A stretch of 64,000 bases of DNA from Ensifer sp. IC4062 (GCF_020193575.1 NZ_JADYVD010000034.1:1-64000), one strand, 5' to 3'. Positions 19,158 through 28,731 are shown, counted from the first letter of the stretch. Made by a program: numbers and translations. The notes: a model not told the origin generated them from the letters alone.

Positions 19158-19829
19158 ATGCCATTCACTGAGGAGCAGTTTTTTCAAGTATTCGCCGCCT
19201 ATAATGCGGCGATCTCACCGCTGCCCGCGGTCGCTTACGTCCTCGGACTTACAGCGTTCGGTCTCCTATTCTGGCGGTCTCGGACCTCCACCGTACTGGT
19301 TATGGCGATCCTGGCGCTGATGTTTCTTGTTAACGGCGTGGGCTACCATTGGTCATTCTTCACCAGCATCAATCCCGCTGCTCAAATCTTCGGCGCGGTG
19401 TTCGTCCTCCAAGCGCTGCTCCTGGCTGCCGCTCCATTTGTCTCACCGGGCTTTAGATTGGCGCCTTCGGATGATGTGCGCACGGTCGCCGGTCTCGCAC
19501 TCGCCGCTTACGCGATCTTGATCTATCAGGTTATCGGTTGGCTATTCGGCCACGTCTACCCGGCGGTGCCCCTGTTCGGGATCGCACCTTGCCCAACCAC
19601 GATCTTCACGATCGGAATCCTGCTACTAGGGCCTTGGCACGTCGCGCGATGGCTCCTCTTGATCCCTGTGCTTTGGACAATCATCGGCGGCAGCGCGGCC
19701 CTTCTGCTCAACGTGCCGCAGGACTACGGCCTGCTGGCCGCATTTCTCGCGGTCCTCGCCTTCGGGGCGGCAAACTGGTTCCACGCGGGTATCGGGCGCC
19801 GCATGGTCAAAGCGAACTCGCGCTCGTAG
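19158..19829 (+). CDS. DUF6064-like polytopic membrane protein
   Basis: 223 residues from the ATG at 19158, preceded by GGAAGG. The protein starts MPFTEEQFFQVFAAYN and has about seven hydrophobic helices with the loops NGVGYHWSFF and FGIAPCPTTIFTIG. This pattern matches the DUF6064 family as I remember it. Function is unknown. The conserved APCPTT loop between helices could bind metal or haem, which is speculation. It is convergent with the ornithine carbamoyltransferase-like gene, whose stop is 31 bases away. Confidence 0.8.
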   Translation: MPFTEEQFFQVFAAYNAAISPLPAVAYVLGLTAFGLLFWRSRTSTVLVMAILALMFLVNGVGYHWSFFTSINPAAQIFGAVFVLQALLLAAAPFVSPGFRLAPSDDVRTVAGLALAAYAILIYQVIGWLFGHVYPAVPLFGIAPCPTTIFTIGILLLGPWHVARWLLLIPVLWTIIGGSAALLLNVPQDYGLLAAFLAVLAFGAANWFHAGIGRRMVKANSRS

Positions 19830-19860
19830 CGCAAATCCAAGTGGTCGCCCCGGCTAGTCA

Positions 19861-20883
19861 TTAAGGGTCTCTGTCTCGCGCATCGGTCTTCCGGTCCCCA
19901 ATGGTCGCGACTAAAATGGCTTTGATCGTGTGCACCCGGTTTTCCGCCTGGTCGAACACAACGGAAGCTTTCGATTCAAAGATCGCGTCCGAGACTTCCA
20001 TGCAGTCGGGCCCGAACTGCTTCGCGATGCAGGCGCCGGCCTTCGAGCTGTTATCGTGGAAGGCAGGCAAGCAATGCATGAACTTGCAATCTGGATTGTC
20101 AGTGGCTTCCATAACATTGGCCCTGACGCCAAAAGGCGCCAGCAGCCTGATGCGCTCGGCCCAACCCACCTCCTGCTCTCCCAGCCACGAAGCCGTGTAG
20201 ACGAAATCGGCGCCCAACACTCCGGCGCCGACGTGTTCCAGGACCGTGAACTTGCCGCCGTTCTTGTGCGCTTCCGACGCCACTTCGTCGATGAAGGACG
20301 AAGCGGGCCAGAAGATCGGCGGCGAGACAATGCGGAAGTCCATGCCGAGCTTGGCCGCTCCGATGGCGAGTGACCCGGCAATAGCACAGCGGCCGTCGCC
20401 CAGAAATGCGGTCGTGACTTCCGGCAGCGCCTTGTCGGCCACTTCCTGCATCGTCAGCAAATCTGCCAATGCCTGTATTGGTAGGGATTCATCGGTAAAG
20501 CCATTGTAGACCGGCACGTGGGCATGTGCCGCCAGCTCCTTCAGGGTCCGAGCGTGGCCGCAATATTCGATAGCGTCGTAGATCCTGCCGATCACGCGGG
20601 CCGTGTCCTTGATCGATCCGCAACGCCCCGGATGGCTCGCGGGGAGCGTGAGACTGACGACGCGCGCGCCTTGATCATAGGCTGCAATTTCTGATCCGAG
20701 GAGAGTTCCGATCGAATCGTCCTCGCTGACAAGCGCGATGTTCTTGCCATTGAGCCGTGGGATTTCATTGCCACTTCGCTTGTCGGCCTTCAACTCGGCG
20801 GCGAGTTGCAACAGGAACCCGATCTCCCTTGAAGTGAATTCGTCGAGCGTCAGGACGCTGCGGCCCCGGAGACTGGTGGACAT
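19861..20883 (-). CDS. ornithine carbamoyltransferase-like protein with altered active site
   Basis: 340 residues from the ATG at 20883. It aligns along its whole length with enteric-type ArgF/ArgI: LQLAAELKADKRSG, AAYDQGARV, SIKDTARVIGR, DLLTMQE, FMHCLPAFHD, VFDQAENRVHTIKA. The carbamoyl-phosphate motif STRTR is replaced by SIGTL (57-61), HPTQ by LPIQ (134-137), the Arg of YRGY by Cys108, and the YTDVWVSMGE ornithine/phosphate loop by YTASWLGE with two residues lost. The HCLP cysteine (271) and the late Arg of AENR remain. It is intact and has its own FixK box, so it is probably expressed, but normal citrulline formation is doubtful. An alternative upstream start exists at 20898. Confidence 0.85.
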   Translation of the reverse strand: MSTSLRGRSVLTLDEFTSREIGFLLQLAAELKADKRSGNEIPRLNGKNIALVSEDDSIGTLLGSEIAAYDQGARVVSLTLPASHPGRCGSIKDTARVIGRIYDAIEYCGHARTLKELAAHAHVPVYNGFTDESLPIQALADLLTMQEVADKALPEVTTAFLGDGRCAIAGSLAIGAAKLGMDFRIVSPPIFWPASSFIDEVASEAHKNGGKFTVLEHVGAGVLGADFVYTASWLGEQEVGWAERIRLLAPFGVRANVMEATDNPDCKFMHCLPAFHDNSSKAGACIAKQFGPDCMEVSDAIFESKASVVFDQAENRVHTIKAILVATIGDRKTDARDRDP

Positions 20884-20973
20884 GGCATGCCCCGTCACTT
20901 TGAGTTGCGCAGAAACTGCGACCTTTGCGCAGCAGTGCGTTAGGAATTGAACGACAAATACGACGCGCCGGCT

Positions 20974-20987
20974 TTGATGAGCATCAA
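20974..20987. promoter_or_regulatory. FixK/FNR box
   Basis: TTGAT-GAGC-ATCAA, a perfect consensus match, 90 bases upstream of the ornithine carbamoyltransferase-like gene. Confidence 0.8.
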
Positions 20988-21131
20988 TGACGGCCCAGCT
21001 CGTTTCCCGGAAAATGCCTCTCAATGCGACGATCGCAGGTTTGCGATAGTTGACGCGTGGCCGGCGGCGGGGCCTGTCCTTTAGTGGAGGCGACGGTTTT
21101 TCGCTGAGATGCATTTCTGATGGAGAGCAAC

Positions 21132-21566
21132 ATGGCTGTTGCCTACGCCGTGGGTCCGATCAAACGGCATCAATTCGACAAAGCTTACCGGCTGGTCGAC
21201 GCAGCCGGCTGTCACTTCGACTTGCAGGGATGGCGCGAATTCTGCGCAGCCACCGTCACCCGAGTGTGCTCACCAGAAGGAATAGTGACCGCAGAGAACC
21301 CGCTCGGTTATATCGCCGGGATCTGCATCATGCGCCCAGTGCAGAACGAAACATACGGCAGAATGCTCGACGTACCGGTCTTTATCATTACAAGCGCGGC
21401 GGACACGCGTGGCGTGGCCAACGCGCTTCTCGCATATTTCACAGTGGTCGCCCGCAAATACAATTGCGGGTTCATTCGCGTCGCTGCACTCGACCCAACA
21501 GACTGGCCAAGTTCCATCGCCACCTCGCCCCGAGAGGGCCGCGGCATCCTCATACCTGTTCAATAG
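21132..21566 (+). CDS. hypothetical protein, possibly GNAT-like
   Basis: 144 residues from the ATG at 21132, which has GGAG seven bases upstream. An earlier in-frame ATG at 21120 lacks a good site. The text (IKRHQFDKAYRLVDAAG, GYIAGICIMRPV, VPVFIITSAADTRGVANALL, GFIRVAALDP) has the strand-helix rhythm of an acetyltransferase fold, with a possible acetyl-CoA loop near TRGVANAL. I do not recognise a named family. It lies between the carbamoyltransferase-like gene and the regulatory triad, without a FixK box. Confidence 0.6.
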   Translation: MAVAYAVGPIKRHQFDKAYRLVDAAGCHFDLQGWREFCAATVTRVCSPEGIVTAENPLGYIAGICIMRPVQNETYGRMLDVPVFIITSAADTRGVANALLAYFTVVARKYNCGFIRVAALDPTDWPSSIATSPREGRGILIPVQ

Positions 21567-21622
21567 TCCTGACTTAAGCTGAGACCCGATTTCGTCCGTG
21601 TGCCACTGCGAAACCGGGGGAG

Positions 21623-22369
21623 CTAGGAGCGATGGCGAGTCGCCCTCGCGCTAAAGACGTATCCAACACCTCTAACCGACTTGATGAGAGCGGGGCGGGT
21701 AGGATCACGTTCAATTTTGCGCCTTAGGCGACCAATCTGCGCGTCGATCGTGCGATCGAAAGCCTCAAGGTTTCGACCTCTCGTCAAATCCATCAACAAT
21801 TCGCGTTGCAGCACGCGGCCCGCATGCTTCACAAGTACGCATAGCATGTCGAACTCACCGGTCGTCAGGGGGACTTCCCTTCCGTCGTCGTCCGCGACCA
21901 ATTGGCGGCGATCAATGTCAAGGCGCAGTCCTTCGAAACAGTACACTTCCGCTGACGGCGTTTCGCGATCGCTCTGCGATTGCTGCGGCTGGCGGCGACG
22001 AAGGACGCCCCGGACGCGCGCCAATACCTCCCGCAGGTGGAAGGGCTTCGCAATGTAGTCGTCGGCACCCACCTCCAGCCCGACCACCCGGTCGACAACG
22101 TCATTGCGACCAGTCAACATTATCAAAGGAACATCCGAGCGCGCCCGTATGCCGCGTGCAAGTGCCAATCCATCCTCGCCAGGCAGTACAAGGTCGAGCA
22201 GAATGATGTCGATTGACTCTTTGTCGAGGCACTCGCGCATCTCGAGTCCGTCGCCGGCCAGGCTGACGCGGTATCCTTCCTCTTTGAAGTACCGCGCGAG
22301 CATCTGCCGGATTCTCGCGTCGTCATCGACCACGAGAATGTGCTCGGGCAAGGTCCGTGCGTTCGCCAT
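21623..22369 (-). CDS. fxkR: OmpR-family response regulator, FxkR type
   Basis: 248 residues. A receiver domain (HILVVDDDARIRQML, phospho-acceptor Asp in IILLDLVLPG, KPF near 110) is followed by a winged-helix DNA-binding domain (TTGEFDMLCVLVKHAG...VRGVGYVF). In Rhizobium etli, FxkR is an OmpR-type regulator that passes the signal of the hybrid kinase hFixL to the fixK promoter by binding a K-box. Here the gene is divergent from a fixK-type gene, a perfect K-box (22407-22422) lies between them, and the hybrid kinase follows. The symbol rests on this context rather than on sequence comparison. Confidence 0.85.
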   Translation of the reverse strand: MANARTLPEHILVVDDDARIRQMLARYFKEEGYRVSLAGDGLEMRECLDKESIDIILLDLVLPGEDGLALARGIRARSDVPLIMLTGRNDVVDRVVGLEVGADDYIAKPFHLREVLARVRGVLRRRQPQQSQSDRETPSAEVYCFEGLRLDIDRRQLVADDDGREVPLTTGEFDMLCVLVKHAGRVLQRELLMDLTRGRNLEAFDRTIDAQIGRLRRKIERDPTRPALIKSVRGVGYVFSARATRHRS

Positions 22370-22406
22370 TCATCAACTCCGAACCGCGCCGTTCCCTCCA
22401 TGCGCC

Positions 22407-22422
22407 GTTACACTTTGTTACA
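22407..22422 (+). promoter_or_regulatory. FxkR K-box
   Basis: GTTACA-CTTT-GTTACA, an exact direct repeat with a 4-base spacer, matching the K-box known upstream of FxkR-controlled fixK genes. It is 91 bases upstream of the fixK start and 37 bases upstream of the fxkR start, so it could activate fixK and also affect fxkR. Confidence 0.82.
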
Positions 22423-22513
22423 TTATCGCACCGATTTTTGCACGCGTGTCGTCATGAGATTACGGCCTGACCTCCAGACTCTTCCCATCACGAAAGGATG
22501 GAGGAGAGAGGTC

Positions 22514-23263
22514 ATGAGCGTTCAAGTCGTAGCAATGCAGGATCGTCGCACTGCAGCGATATGCGGGCTGACAGTGCCAGTAACGGACCTATCTACCCTA
22601 TTTCATCGGCAGCCAATCGAAAGGTTTGAGCCCGGTCGTGCGATCTTCTGGGAGGGCGATGAGGCCGCTGATGTCTTCGAGGTCGTGGATGGAATGCTGC
22701 GCGCATTGCGGCTGCTCGGCGACGGCCGGCGAATTATCGTAGGCTTCTTGCGTCCCGGAGATCTGCTCGGCGTGTCGCTTAAGGAGCGTTATCTCTACAC
22801 GGTCGAGGCGATCTCCCCAGTGCAGCTTCACCGCTTCCCTCGCCGCCGTTTCGAAGACGAAGTGGCGCGGCATTCACACTTACAGCAGCAACTTTTCTCG
22901 AGGCTACGTGACGAAATGACTGCCGCGCAAGATCAGGCCGTCCTTCTTTCCCGCCGGAGCGCTGAGGAAAAGCTTGCAAATTTCTTCCTGATGATGAGGC
23001 GGAGCGAGAACTCCAAGCATACTTCGGTGGTCGACCTGCCCATGACGCGACTCGACATCGCCGATTATCTCGGCATGACAATCGAGACGGTATCCCGCAC
23101 TATAACAAAGTTTGCGACAAGCGGCGTCATCGCGGCACCGGAACGGCGCTCGATCACGGTGTTGAAGATGGAGACCCTTCGATCGCTCGCGGACGGTGAC
23201 GAAAGGGAGCACTGGGTGCGCTCGCGTATAGCGCCCGCGCGCTATGCAGCCGCCAGTGCTTGA
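22514..23263 (+). CDS. fixK: FixK/FNR-family transcription regulator
   Basis: 249 residues from the ATG at 22514, with GGAGAGAGG upstream. It has a cyclic-nucleotide-type beta-roll ([20 protein letters not shown]), dimer helix and helix-turn-helix [20 protein letters not shown]. The recognition helix E-x-x-S-R is the FNR/FixK type that reads TTGAT half-sites. Only one Cys (17) is in the N-terminal region, so it lacks the FNR iron-sulfur cluster and depends on upstream signalling, like FixK. Its probable targets are the FixK boxes spread over 3-40 kb of the window. The hybrid kinase gene begins 35 bases after its stop. Confidence 0.88.
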   Translation: MSVQVVAMQDRRTAAICGLTVPVTDLSTLFHRQPIERFEPGRAIFWEGDEAADVFEVVDGMLRALRLLGDGRRIIVGFLRPGDLLGVSLKERYLYTVEAISPVQLHRFPRRRFEDEVARHSHLQQQLFSRLRDEMTAAQDQAVLLSRRSAEEKLANFFLMMRRSENSKHTSVVDLPMTRLDIADYLGMTIETVSRTITKFATSGVIAAPERRSITVLKMETLRSLADGDEREHWVRSRIAPARYAAASA

Positions 23264-23298
23264 AGCCCGCCGAGCCGAATGGAGAGAGGAACCGCTAT

Positions 23299-24867
23299 AT
23301 GGTCACTCAGACCGACAGCGACATCACCAATCTTAGACGCGCTAAGGCCGATTTGGCGGCGCGCGAGGCACATCTTCGCTCGATCCTCGATACGGTTCCC
23401 GAAGCAATGGTGGTGATCGATGAAAGAGGCGTGATTTCCTCTTTCAGCGCAGCCGCAGAACGCCTGTTCGGATATGCTGAAAGCGAGGTCGTTGGATCCA
23501 ACGTCAAGATCTTGATGCCCTCTCCTCATCGCGAGGCGCATGACCGGTACTTGGATAACTATCTGCGCACCGGCGAACGGCGCATTATCGGAATTGGACG
23601 GGTCGTTGCGGGCCAACGAAAGGACGGCACAATATTTCCCATGGAGCTTTCGGTCGGAGAAGCGACGTCTGATGGTCGGCGCATATTCACCGGCTTTATT
23701 CGGGATCTGACCAGCCGCCAGCGCATTGAAGAGGAGCTCAGGCAAGCGCAGAAGATGGAAGCAGTAGGGCAACTCACCGGCGGCCTAGCGCATGATTTTA
23801 ACAATCTGCTGACTGTGATTACCGGCAATCTGGAAATGATCGAAGCCCGGCTGCAAGACGAGAAGTTGAGGCCTCTCATACAAGAAGCTCAGGCCGCAGC
23901 CGACGATGGGGCAAAGCTAACGGCCCAATTGCTGGCATTCGGGCGGCGGCAGCCGCTCAACCCGAAGCTCGTCGACGTTGGTGAACTCGTCACGAACTTT
24001 TCGAAGCTGCTCACCAGAACCCTGGGCGAGACCATAGAACTGTCCACCGTCGTAAACGGCAGCGCGAACCTCGCCTTGATCGACATCTCTCAGCTTCAGA
24101 ACACTCTCCTGAACTTGGGGCTGAACGCACGCGACGCAATGCCGAACGGTGGCCACCTGACAATCGAGATTTCCACGACGGTTCTCGACCGCGATTACGC
24201 CCTAATGTACCCCGAAGTCCGAATGGGACACTACGTTCTGGTCGCCGTCACGGACACGGGCGTCGGGATGACCGAAGAGGTCAAGCGTCATGCCTTTGAG
24301 CCGTTTTACACAACGAAGGGCACTGGTGCGGGGACAGGCCTCGGTCTCAGCATGGTCTACGGCTTTGTAAAGCAATCCGGCGGACATATTCAGCTCTATA
24401 GTGAACCCGATCGAGGAACGAGCGTGCGGCTGTTCCTGCCAGCGGCACATGGAGAAAACCGCCTTGCCCAAGCTGGCGCAGGAGATGAAGCAGCCCTTGA
24501 GCCTATGCCGAGAGGTCATGAAACGATTCTCGTCGTGGAGGACGACGCACGGGTGCGCCGCGTCGTGGTCTCGCGACTGCGCGACGCTGGATATTCCGTC
24601 ATCGAAGCAGAGGCCGGCACGCAGGCCCTTCAACTGCTTTCAGAACATCCAGAAATCTCCCTCGTCTTCACGGACATGATAATGCCGGGCGGAATGGATG
24701 GCGGCGAATTGGCCGAGCATGTTCGCGCACTCAGACCCGACGTAAAGATGCTGTTCACGTCGGGCTACGCCGAGCCGGGTGCGGCCGGCCGCGCTGCAGG
24801 AAGCTGGCTGCAAAAACCCTACACCGCCAGAGACTTGGCATTGCGGCTCCGAGACCTGCTGGATTGA
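23299..24867 (+). CDS. hybrid histidine kinase with FixL-type haem PAS and receiver domain (hFixL-like)
   Basis: 522 residues from the ATG at 23299 (GGAGAGAGGA upstream). A PAS domain (about 20-140) closely resembles the FixL oxygen-sensing [41 protein letters not shown]. His81 corresponds to the FixL haem ligand and Arg101 to the distal-pocket Arg220 of Bradyrhizobium FixL. The position of Arg206 is Asn87. Then come a HisKA domain (His165 in [10 protein letters not shown]), an ATPase domain ([15 protein letters not shown]) and a receiver domain ([17 protein letters not shown]). No membrane segment is seen, so it is a soluble oxygen sensor. Partner: the OmpR-type FxkR. Confidence 0.9.
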   Translation: MVTQTDSDITNLRRAKADLAAREAHLRSILDTVPEAMVVIDERGVISSFSAAAERLFGYAESEVVGSNVKILMPSPHREAHDRYLDNYLRTGERRIIGIGRVVAGQRKDGTIFPMELSVGEATSDGRRIFTGFIRDLTSRQRIEEELRQAQKMEAVGQLTGGLAHDFNNLLTVITGNLEMIEARLQDEKLRPLIQEAQAAADDGAKLTAQLLAFGRRQPLNPKLVDVGELVTNFSKLLTRTLGETIELSTVVNGSANLALIDISQLQNTLLNLGLNARDAMPNGGHLTIEISTTVLDRDYALMYPEVRMGHYVLVAVTDTGVGMTEEVKRHAFEPFYTTKGTGAGTGLGLSMVYGFVKQSGGHIQLYSEPDRGTSVRLFLPAAHGENRLAQAGAGDEAALEPMPRGHETILVVEDDARVRRVVVSRLRDAGYSVIEAEAGTQALQLLSEHPEISLVFTDMIMPGGMDGGELAEHVRALRPDVKMLFTSGYAEPGAAGRAAGSWLQKPYTARDLALRLRDLLD

Positions 24868-24929
24868 TGTGCCAGATGTCATGGCGACATAGCTGCACGG
24901 AATAGCTCCTTGCCCGAACGGGTTTTTGT

Positions 24930-24943
24930 TTGAGCGCAATCAA
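24930..24943. promoter_or_regulatory. FixK/FNR box
   Basis: TTGAG-CGCA-ATCAA, 55 bases upstream of the Pat-like gene start at 24999. One position differs from consensus. Confidence 0.65.
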
Positions 24944-24998
24944 CGCGCGGCCGGAATGCGGCGAAATCTTCGATCAACGAAGATTGGAGATCGAGGTC

Positions 24999-27698
24999 AT
25001 GAGCATTCGCAACCTTCATCACGCCATCGATCCGAAGTCGGTTGTTATTATCGGTGCCTCAAATCGCGCCGGATCGCTTGGCCGGGTGATCATCGAAAAC
25101 GTGCTCGCGGCCGGATTTGAGGGAGAAATCTGGCCGGTAAATCCGAAATATGACCAGGTGGCGGGCCTTTACTGCTATCGCCGAGTAGCGGATGTTCCAA
25201 GTGTTCCCGATCTCGCGGTTATCGTCACGCCGCCGAAAACCGTTCCGGCCCTGATCCATGAGCTGGGCGTGAAGGGAACGCGCGCTGCCGTGGTTATCAC
25301 GGCGGGTCTCAACGCTGATCAAGGCTTGAGACAAGCGATGCTCGATGCCGCGAAACCATTTCTCCTTCGCATCATCGGCCCCAACACGGTGGGTCTCATC
25401 GTCCCGTCCGCGAAGCTGAATGCGAGCTTCGCGCATTTGCAGGCACAGCCAGGCGGAATCGCATTGCTTTCCCAATCCGGGGCGATCGCGACTTCGCTGA
25501 TCGACTGGGCAGCCGACAACGATGTCGGGTTCTCCAAGATCGTTTCCCTCGGCGACATGGCCGATGCAGACGCCGGCGATTTCCTCGATTTGCTAGCTGG
25601 TGATCCCGAGACGCATGCGATCGTCATGTATCTCGAGGCTATCTCCAATCCCCGGAAATTCCTGTCGGCAGCACGGGCCGCGGCTCGGGTAAAGCCGGTC
25701 GTCGCCATTAAGGCGGGCCGTCACGCCGAGGCCGCCAAAGCGGCCGCCACACATACAGGTGCGCTTTCAGGAGCCGATCGCGTCGTCGACGCGGCTTTGC
25801 GTCGTGCCGGCATCTTGAGAATTGAAGGCCTCGGCGAACTGTTCAATGCGACGGAAACCATCGCGCGCTTTCCCCCTCTTGAGCGCAGCCGTGTCGCAAT
25901 CGTCACCAATGGCGGCGGTGCCGGCGTTCTCGCGGTGGATCGGCTGATCGACTTCGGGTGCGCGCTCGCGGATCTTTCTCCGGAGACTGTCGGCACCCTC
26001 GATCGAGTTCTTCCCGCCAATTGGTCGCGCGCCAATCCCGTCGATATTATCGGTGATGCACCACCCTACCGTTACAAGACGGCCGTTGAGACCATCGCTC
26101 GGGATGTGGGAGTGGATATCCTGATCGTCATGAATTGCCCAACGGGTCTTGCGTCCCCCGCTGATGCGGCTCATGCGATCGCTTCCCTTGCGCAGTCCGG
26201 GACAATTTCCGGCAAACCCGTTCTCACATGCTGGCTGGGCGGTCGGACCGCTCGTGAGGGTCGCACTGTGCTGCAGCAGGCGGGATTGGCGAGCTACGAT
26301 ACGCCGTCTGACGTCGCATTAGCGGCTTCTTACCTTGCCAAATGGTCGAAAGCGCAGCAGGCGTTGGTCAGGGTGCCAAAGGGCCGAGACGACGAAGTGC
26401 ATTGCAACCGCGATCTGGCGCGATCCGTTCTCCAGAGGGTAGCGTCCGAAGGTCGCCGAATGCTGAACGAACCCGAAGCCAAGGCCGTGATCGCAGCCTA
26501 TGGCATCCCCGTCCCTCAAACGATGATTGCAACGTCGCCGAAGGAGGCGGAAGCGATCGCCGGCTTGCTTCTTGCGGGCGCGCCGAAGCTAGTGGTCAAA
26601 TTGATCTCGAAGTCGATCACGCACAAATCCGATGTAGGCGGTGTCGTCCTTGACATCCTGTCCCCCGTCGCCGCTCGTGAAGCTGCCGAGGCAATCGCTG
26701 CGCGGGTCAAGGCGCATGACCCGACTGCCGTTGTCGACGGTTTTGCCGTGCAGCCGATGATCGAACGCAAACATGCGTGGGAACTGCTCCTGGGCCTCAC
26801 CCGAGATCCGATCTTCGGTCCGGTCGTTCTATTCGGCTCGGGAGGTGTTTCCGTGGAAGTGGTCGCAGACACTGCGGTCGCGCTTCCGCCGCTCGACGCT
26901 GCGCTTACCGGCGACCTCATCGACCAGACCCGGATAGGAAAGCTCCTCGCCGGTTTCCGTAACGAGCCGCCAGCAGACAGAGCAGCGATCTGCAAAGCGC
27001 TCGCGGCTCTCTCCCAGATGATTGTCGATTTTCCATGCGTGCTTTCGATGGATATTAACCCGCTGGTCGTCAGCGCAGAGGGCATGATTGCGCTCGACGT
27101 GCGCATCGAAATCGACCCGCAGGCTGTCGCATGTTCGGGCCCCAATCGCGACCTCGCGATCCGCCCATATCCGAGCGATTGGCAAAAGCAGGTCACGCTT
27201 GCTGAGCGGATTTATCATCTGCGCCCGATCAGACCCGCAGACGCGGCACTGTATCCGGATTTTTTGGCAAAGACGTCTTCGGATGACATCCGATTTCGTT
27301 TCTTGTCGTCGCGCAAGCACTTTCAGGATCAGATGTTGGTGAGGCTCACGCAGATCGATTACGAGCGCGAGATGGCCTTCGTCGCTCTCGATAATAAAAG
27401 CGGCGAGCTTGCCGGAATTGCCAGGCTTTACGCTGACCCTGATCACGAGGCCGCCGAATATGGCTTGCTGGTGAGAACCGACCTGCAGGGGCATGGTCTC
27501 GGCTGGGCTCTCCTTTCTCATCTGAGGGACTATGCTGCGGCCGATGGTCTGCAACGCATAGAAGGCCTCGTTCTGAGTGAAAATTCGAAAATGCTGAAAA
27601 TGTGCAGAGAGTTTGGATTTACGATTTCGCCGAATTCGACCGATTCAACGCTCAGGATCGCGACGCTGACACTGCAGCCTCAGGCGGGAAATTCTTGA
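24999..27698 (+). CDS. Pat/YfiQ-like protein acetyltransferase (acyl-CoA synthetase-like plus GNAT)
   Basis: 899 residues from ATG 24999 (GGAGATCGAGG upstream). Order of domains: CoA-binding Rossmann domain (SVVIIGASNRAGSLGRVI), CoA-ligase-like domains (ATHTGALSGADRVVDAAL), ATP-grasp domain (about 480-690, SITHKSDVGGVVLDI), and a C-terminal GNAT domain (about 730-890, YGLLVRTDLQGHGLGWALL, the acetyl-CoA loop). This is the architecture of Pat/YfiQ enzymes that acetylate lysines, for example of acetyl-CoA synthetase. The His of THTG, catalytic in ADP-forming synthetases, is present. With phosphoketolase and the FixK box it suggests control of acetate metabolism at low oxygen. Confidence 0.9.
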   Translation: MSIRNLHHAIDPKSVVIIGASNRAGSLGRVIIENVLAAGFEGEIWPVNPKYDQVAGLYCYRRVADVPSVPDLAVIVTPPKTVPALIHELGVKGTRAAVVITAGLNADQGLRQAMLDAAKPFLLRIIGPNTVGLIVPSAKLNASFAHLQAQPGGIALLSQSGAIATSLIDWAADNDVGFSKIVSLGDMADADAGDFLDLLAGDPETHAIVMYLEAISNPRKFLSAARAAARVKPVVAIKAGRHAEAAKAAATHTGALSGADRVVDAALRRAGILRIEGLGELFNATETIARFPPLERSRVAIVTNGGGAGVLAVDRLIDFGCALADLSPETVGTLDRVLPANWSRANPVDIIGDAPPYRYKTAVETIARDVGVDILIVMNCPTGLASPADAAHAIASLAQSGTISGKPVLTCWLGGRTAREGRTVLQQAGLASYDTPSDVALAASYLAKWSKAQQALVRVPKGRDDEVHCNRDLARSVLQRVASEGRRMLNEPEAKAVIAAYGIPVPQTMIATSPKEAEAIAGLLLAGAPKLVVKLISKSITHKSDVGGVVLDILSPVAAREAAEAIAARVKAHDPTAVVDGFAVQPMIERKHAWELLLGLTRDPIFGPVVLFGSGGVSVEVVADTAVALPPLDAALTGDLIDQTRIGKLLAGFRNEPPADRAAICKALAALSQMIVDFPCVLSMDINPLVVSAEGMIALDVRIEIDPQAVACSGPNRDLAIRPYPSDWQKQVTLAERIYHLRPIRPADAALYPDFLAKTSSDDIRFRFLSSRKHFQDQMLVRLTQIDYEREMAFVALDNKSGELAGIARLYADPDHEAAEYGLLVRTDLQGHGLGWALLSHLRDYAAADGLQRIEGLVLSENSKMLKMCREFGFTISPNSTDSTLRIATLTLQPQAGNS

Positions 27699-27708
27699 CC
27701 GGCATCAA
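27695..27708. promoter_or_regulatory. FixK/FNR box
   Basis: TTGAC-CGGC-ATCAA, overlapping the end of the Pat-like gene and 65 bases upstream of the first universal stress protein gene. Confidence 0.75.
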
Positions 27709-27773
27709 TGCAGCCACCCCCACCCGGCATAGATTGGCTTTCAGAAAGCAAACCGCTTGGGGAGACCGGAGCA

Positions 27774-28595
27774 ATGACCTACAAGACAGTTCTTCTCGTA
27801 CTCGATGCAAACTATGAAGCGGACCTCACAGCGGCGGCAGATCTCTGCGACGCTGCCAATGCTCATCTCTCGGTCTTGCTGGTGAAGGTCGCGGCTCCAC
27901 CCCGGTTCGGGGACCATGCGGGCCTCTCGGTCGCATGGCTCGACATACAGGCGGCCGAGTTCGAACAGCTCGAAAAAGCCGTCGAGGCGGTACGAACGAC
28001 GCTCAAGGAAGTGGGGTTATCGTTCGACGTCGCCGGCGAATACACCGAGCCTGCACGGGCCGACGACCTGGTCGGAGAGCGGGCACGCTACGCCGATGTT
28101 GCATTGATCGGAACCAGCATGGACCCGTCATTGCGGGCGCGCGCCATCGAAGGCGCCCTTTTCTATTCGCCCTGCCCGGTCCTGCTTGCGCCCCGTCGCC
28201 AATCGGTAACCTTGCTTCCGAGGAGGATTCTGCTGGCGTGGAACGCCAGTCTCGAATCCAAGAGGGCCGCTCGCGAAGCGCTCGACATGATGAAAAGTGC
28301 CGAAGGCGTAAACGTGGTATTGGTCGACCCTGCGGCCTCTCGCTGGAACGGCCATGAACCTGGCGCAGATGTTGCGACTTATCTTGCCCGCCACGGCATT
28401 AAGGTGACTGTCGATCGGCTTCCCAGCGCCGAACGTCCGGTCGACGAGGTCCTCAACGAGCATGCAATTGATACCACCGCCGACCTGATCGTAATCGGCG
28501 CATATGGACATACACGTCTTCGCCAGATGATTTTCGGCGGTGTCACGAAAGCCATGATCGAGGCCCCGATCGTGCCAGTGTTGCTGGTCCGCTGA
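27774..28595 (+). CDS. universal stress protein, two UspA domains (first of tandem pair)
   Basis: 273 residues from the ATG at 27774 (GGAG upstream). Two UspA folds in tandem (about 1-140 and 150-273). The second has the conserved end DLIVIGAYGHTRLRQMIFGG and a C-terminal PIVPVLLV. The G-2x-G-9x-G(S/T) nucleotide motif appears in the second domain as GAYGHTRLRQMIFGGVT. It shares most of its sequence with the next gene, so the two arose by tandem duplication. Both have their own FixK box. Confidence 0.92.
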   Translation: MTYKTVLLVLDANYEADLTAAADLCDAANAHLSVLLVKVAAPPRFGDHAGLSVAWLDIQAAEFEQLEKAVEAVRTTLKEVGLSFDVAGEYTEPARADDLVGERARYADVALIGTSMDPSLRARAIEGALFYSPCPVLLAPRRQSVTLLPRRILLAWNASLESKRAAREALDMMKSAEGVNVVLVDPAASRWNGHEPGADVATYLARHGIKVTVDRLPSAERPVDEVLNEHAIDTTADLIVIGAYGHTRLRQMIFGGVTKAMIEAPIVPVLLVR

Positions 28596-28624
28596 CATCA
28601 CTCAGGCCACATTCAAAAACAATG

Positions 28625-28643
28625 GCGCCGCTTTCTGCGGCGC
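28625..28643. terminator. hairpin after first usp gene
   Basis: GCGCCGC-TTTCT-GCGGCGC, a perfect 7-bp stem 29 bases after the stop, without a T-run. Probably an mRNA-end structure or weak terminator. Confidence 0.45.
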
Positions 28644-28731
28644 TCAGTTCGGGTCTGCGATCGCGCCGCACCCGGCCAAATCAAGCACAAGGAAACCCAA
28701 CACTCGCGCCCCAAGAGCTTCTTGACAGCGA

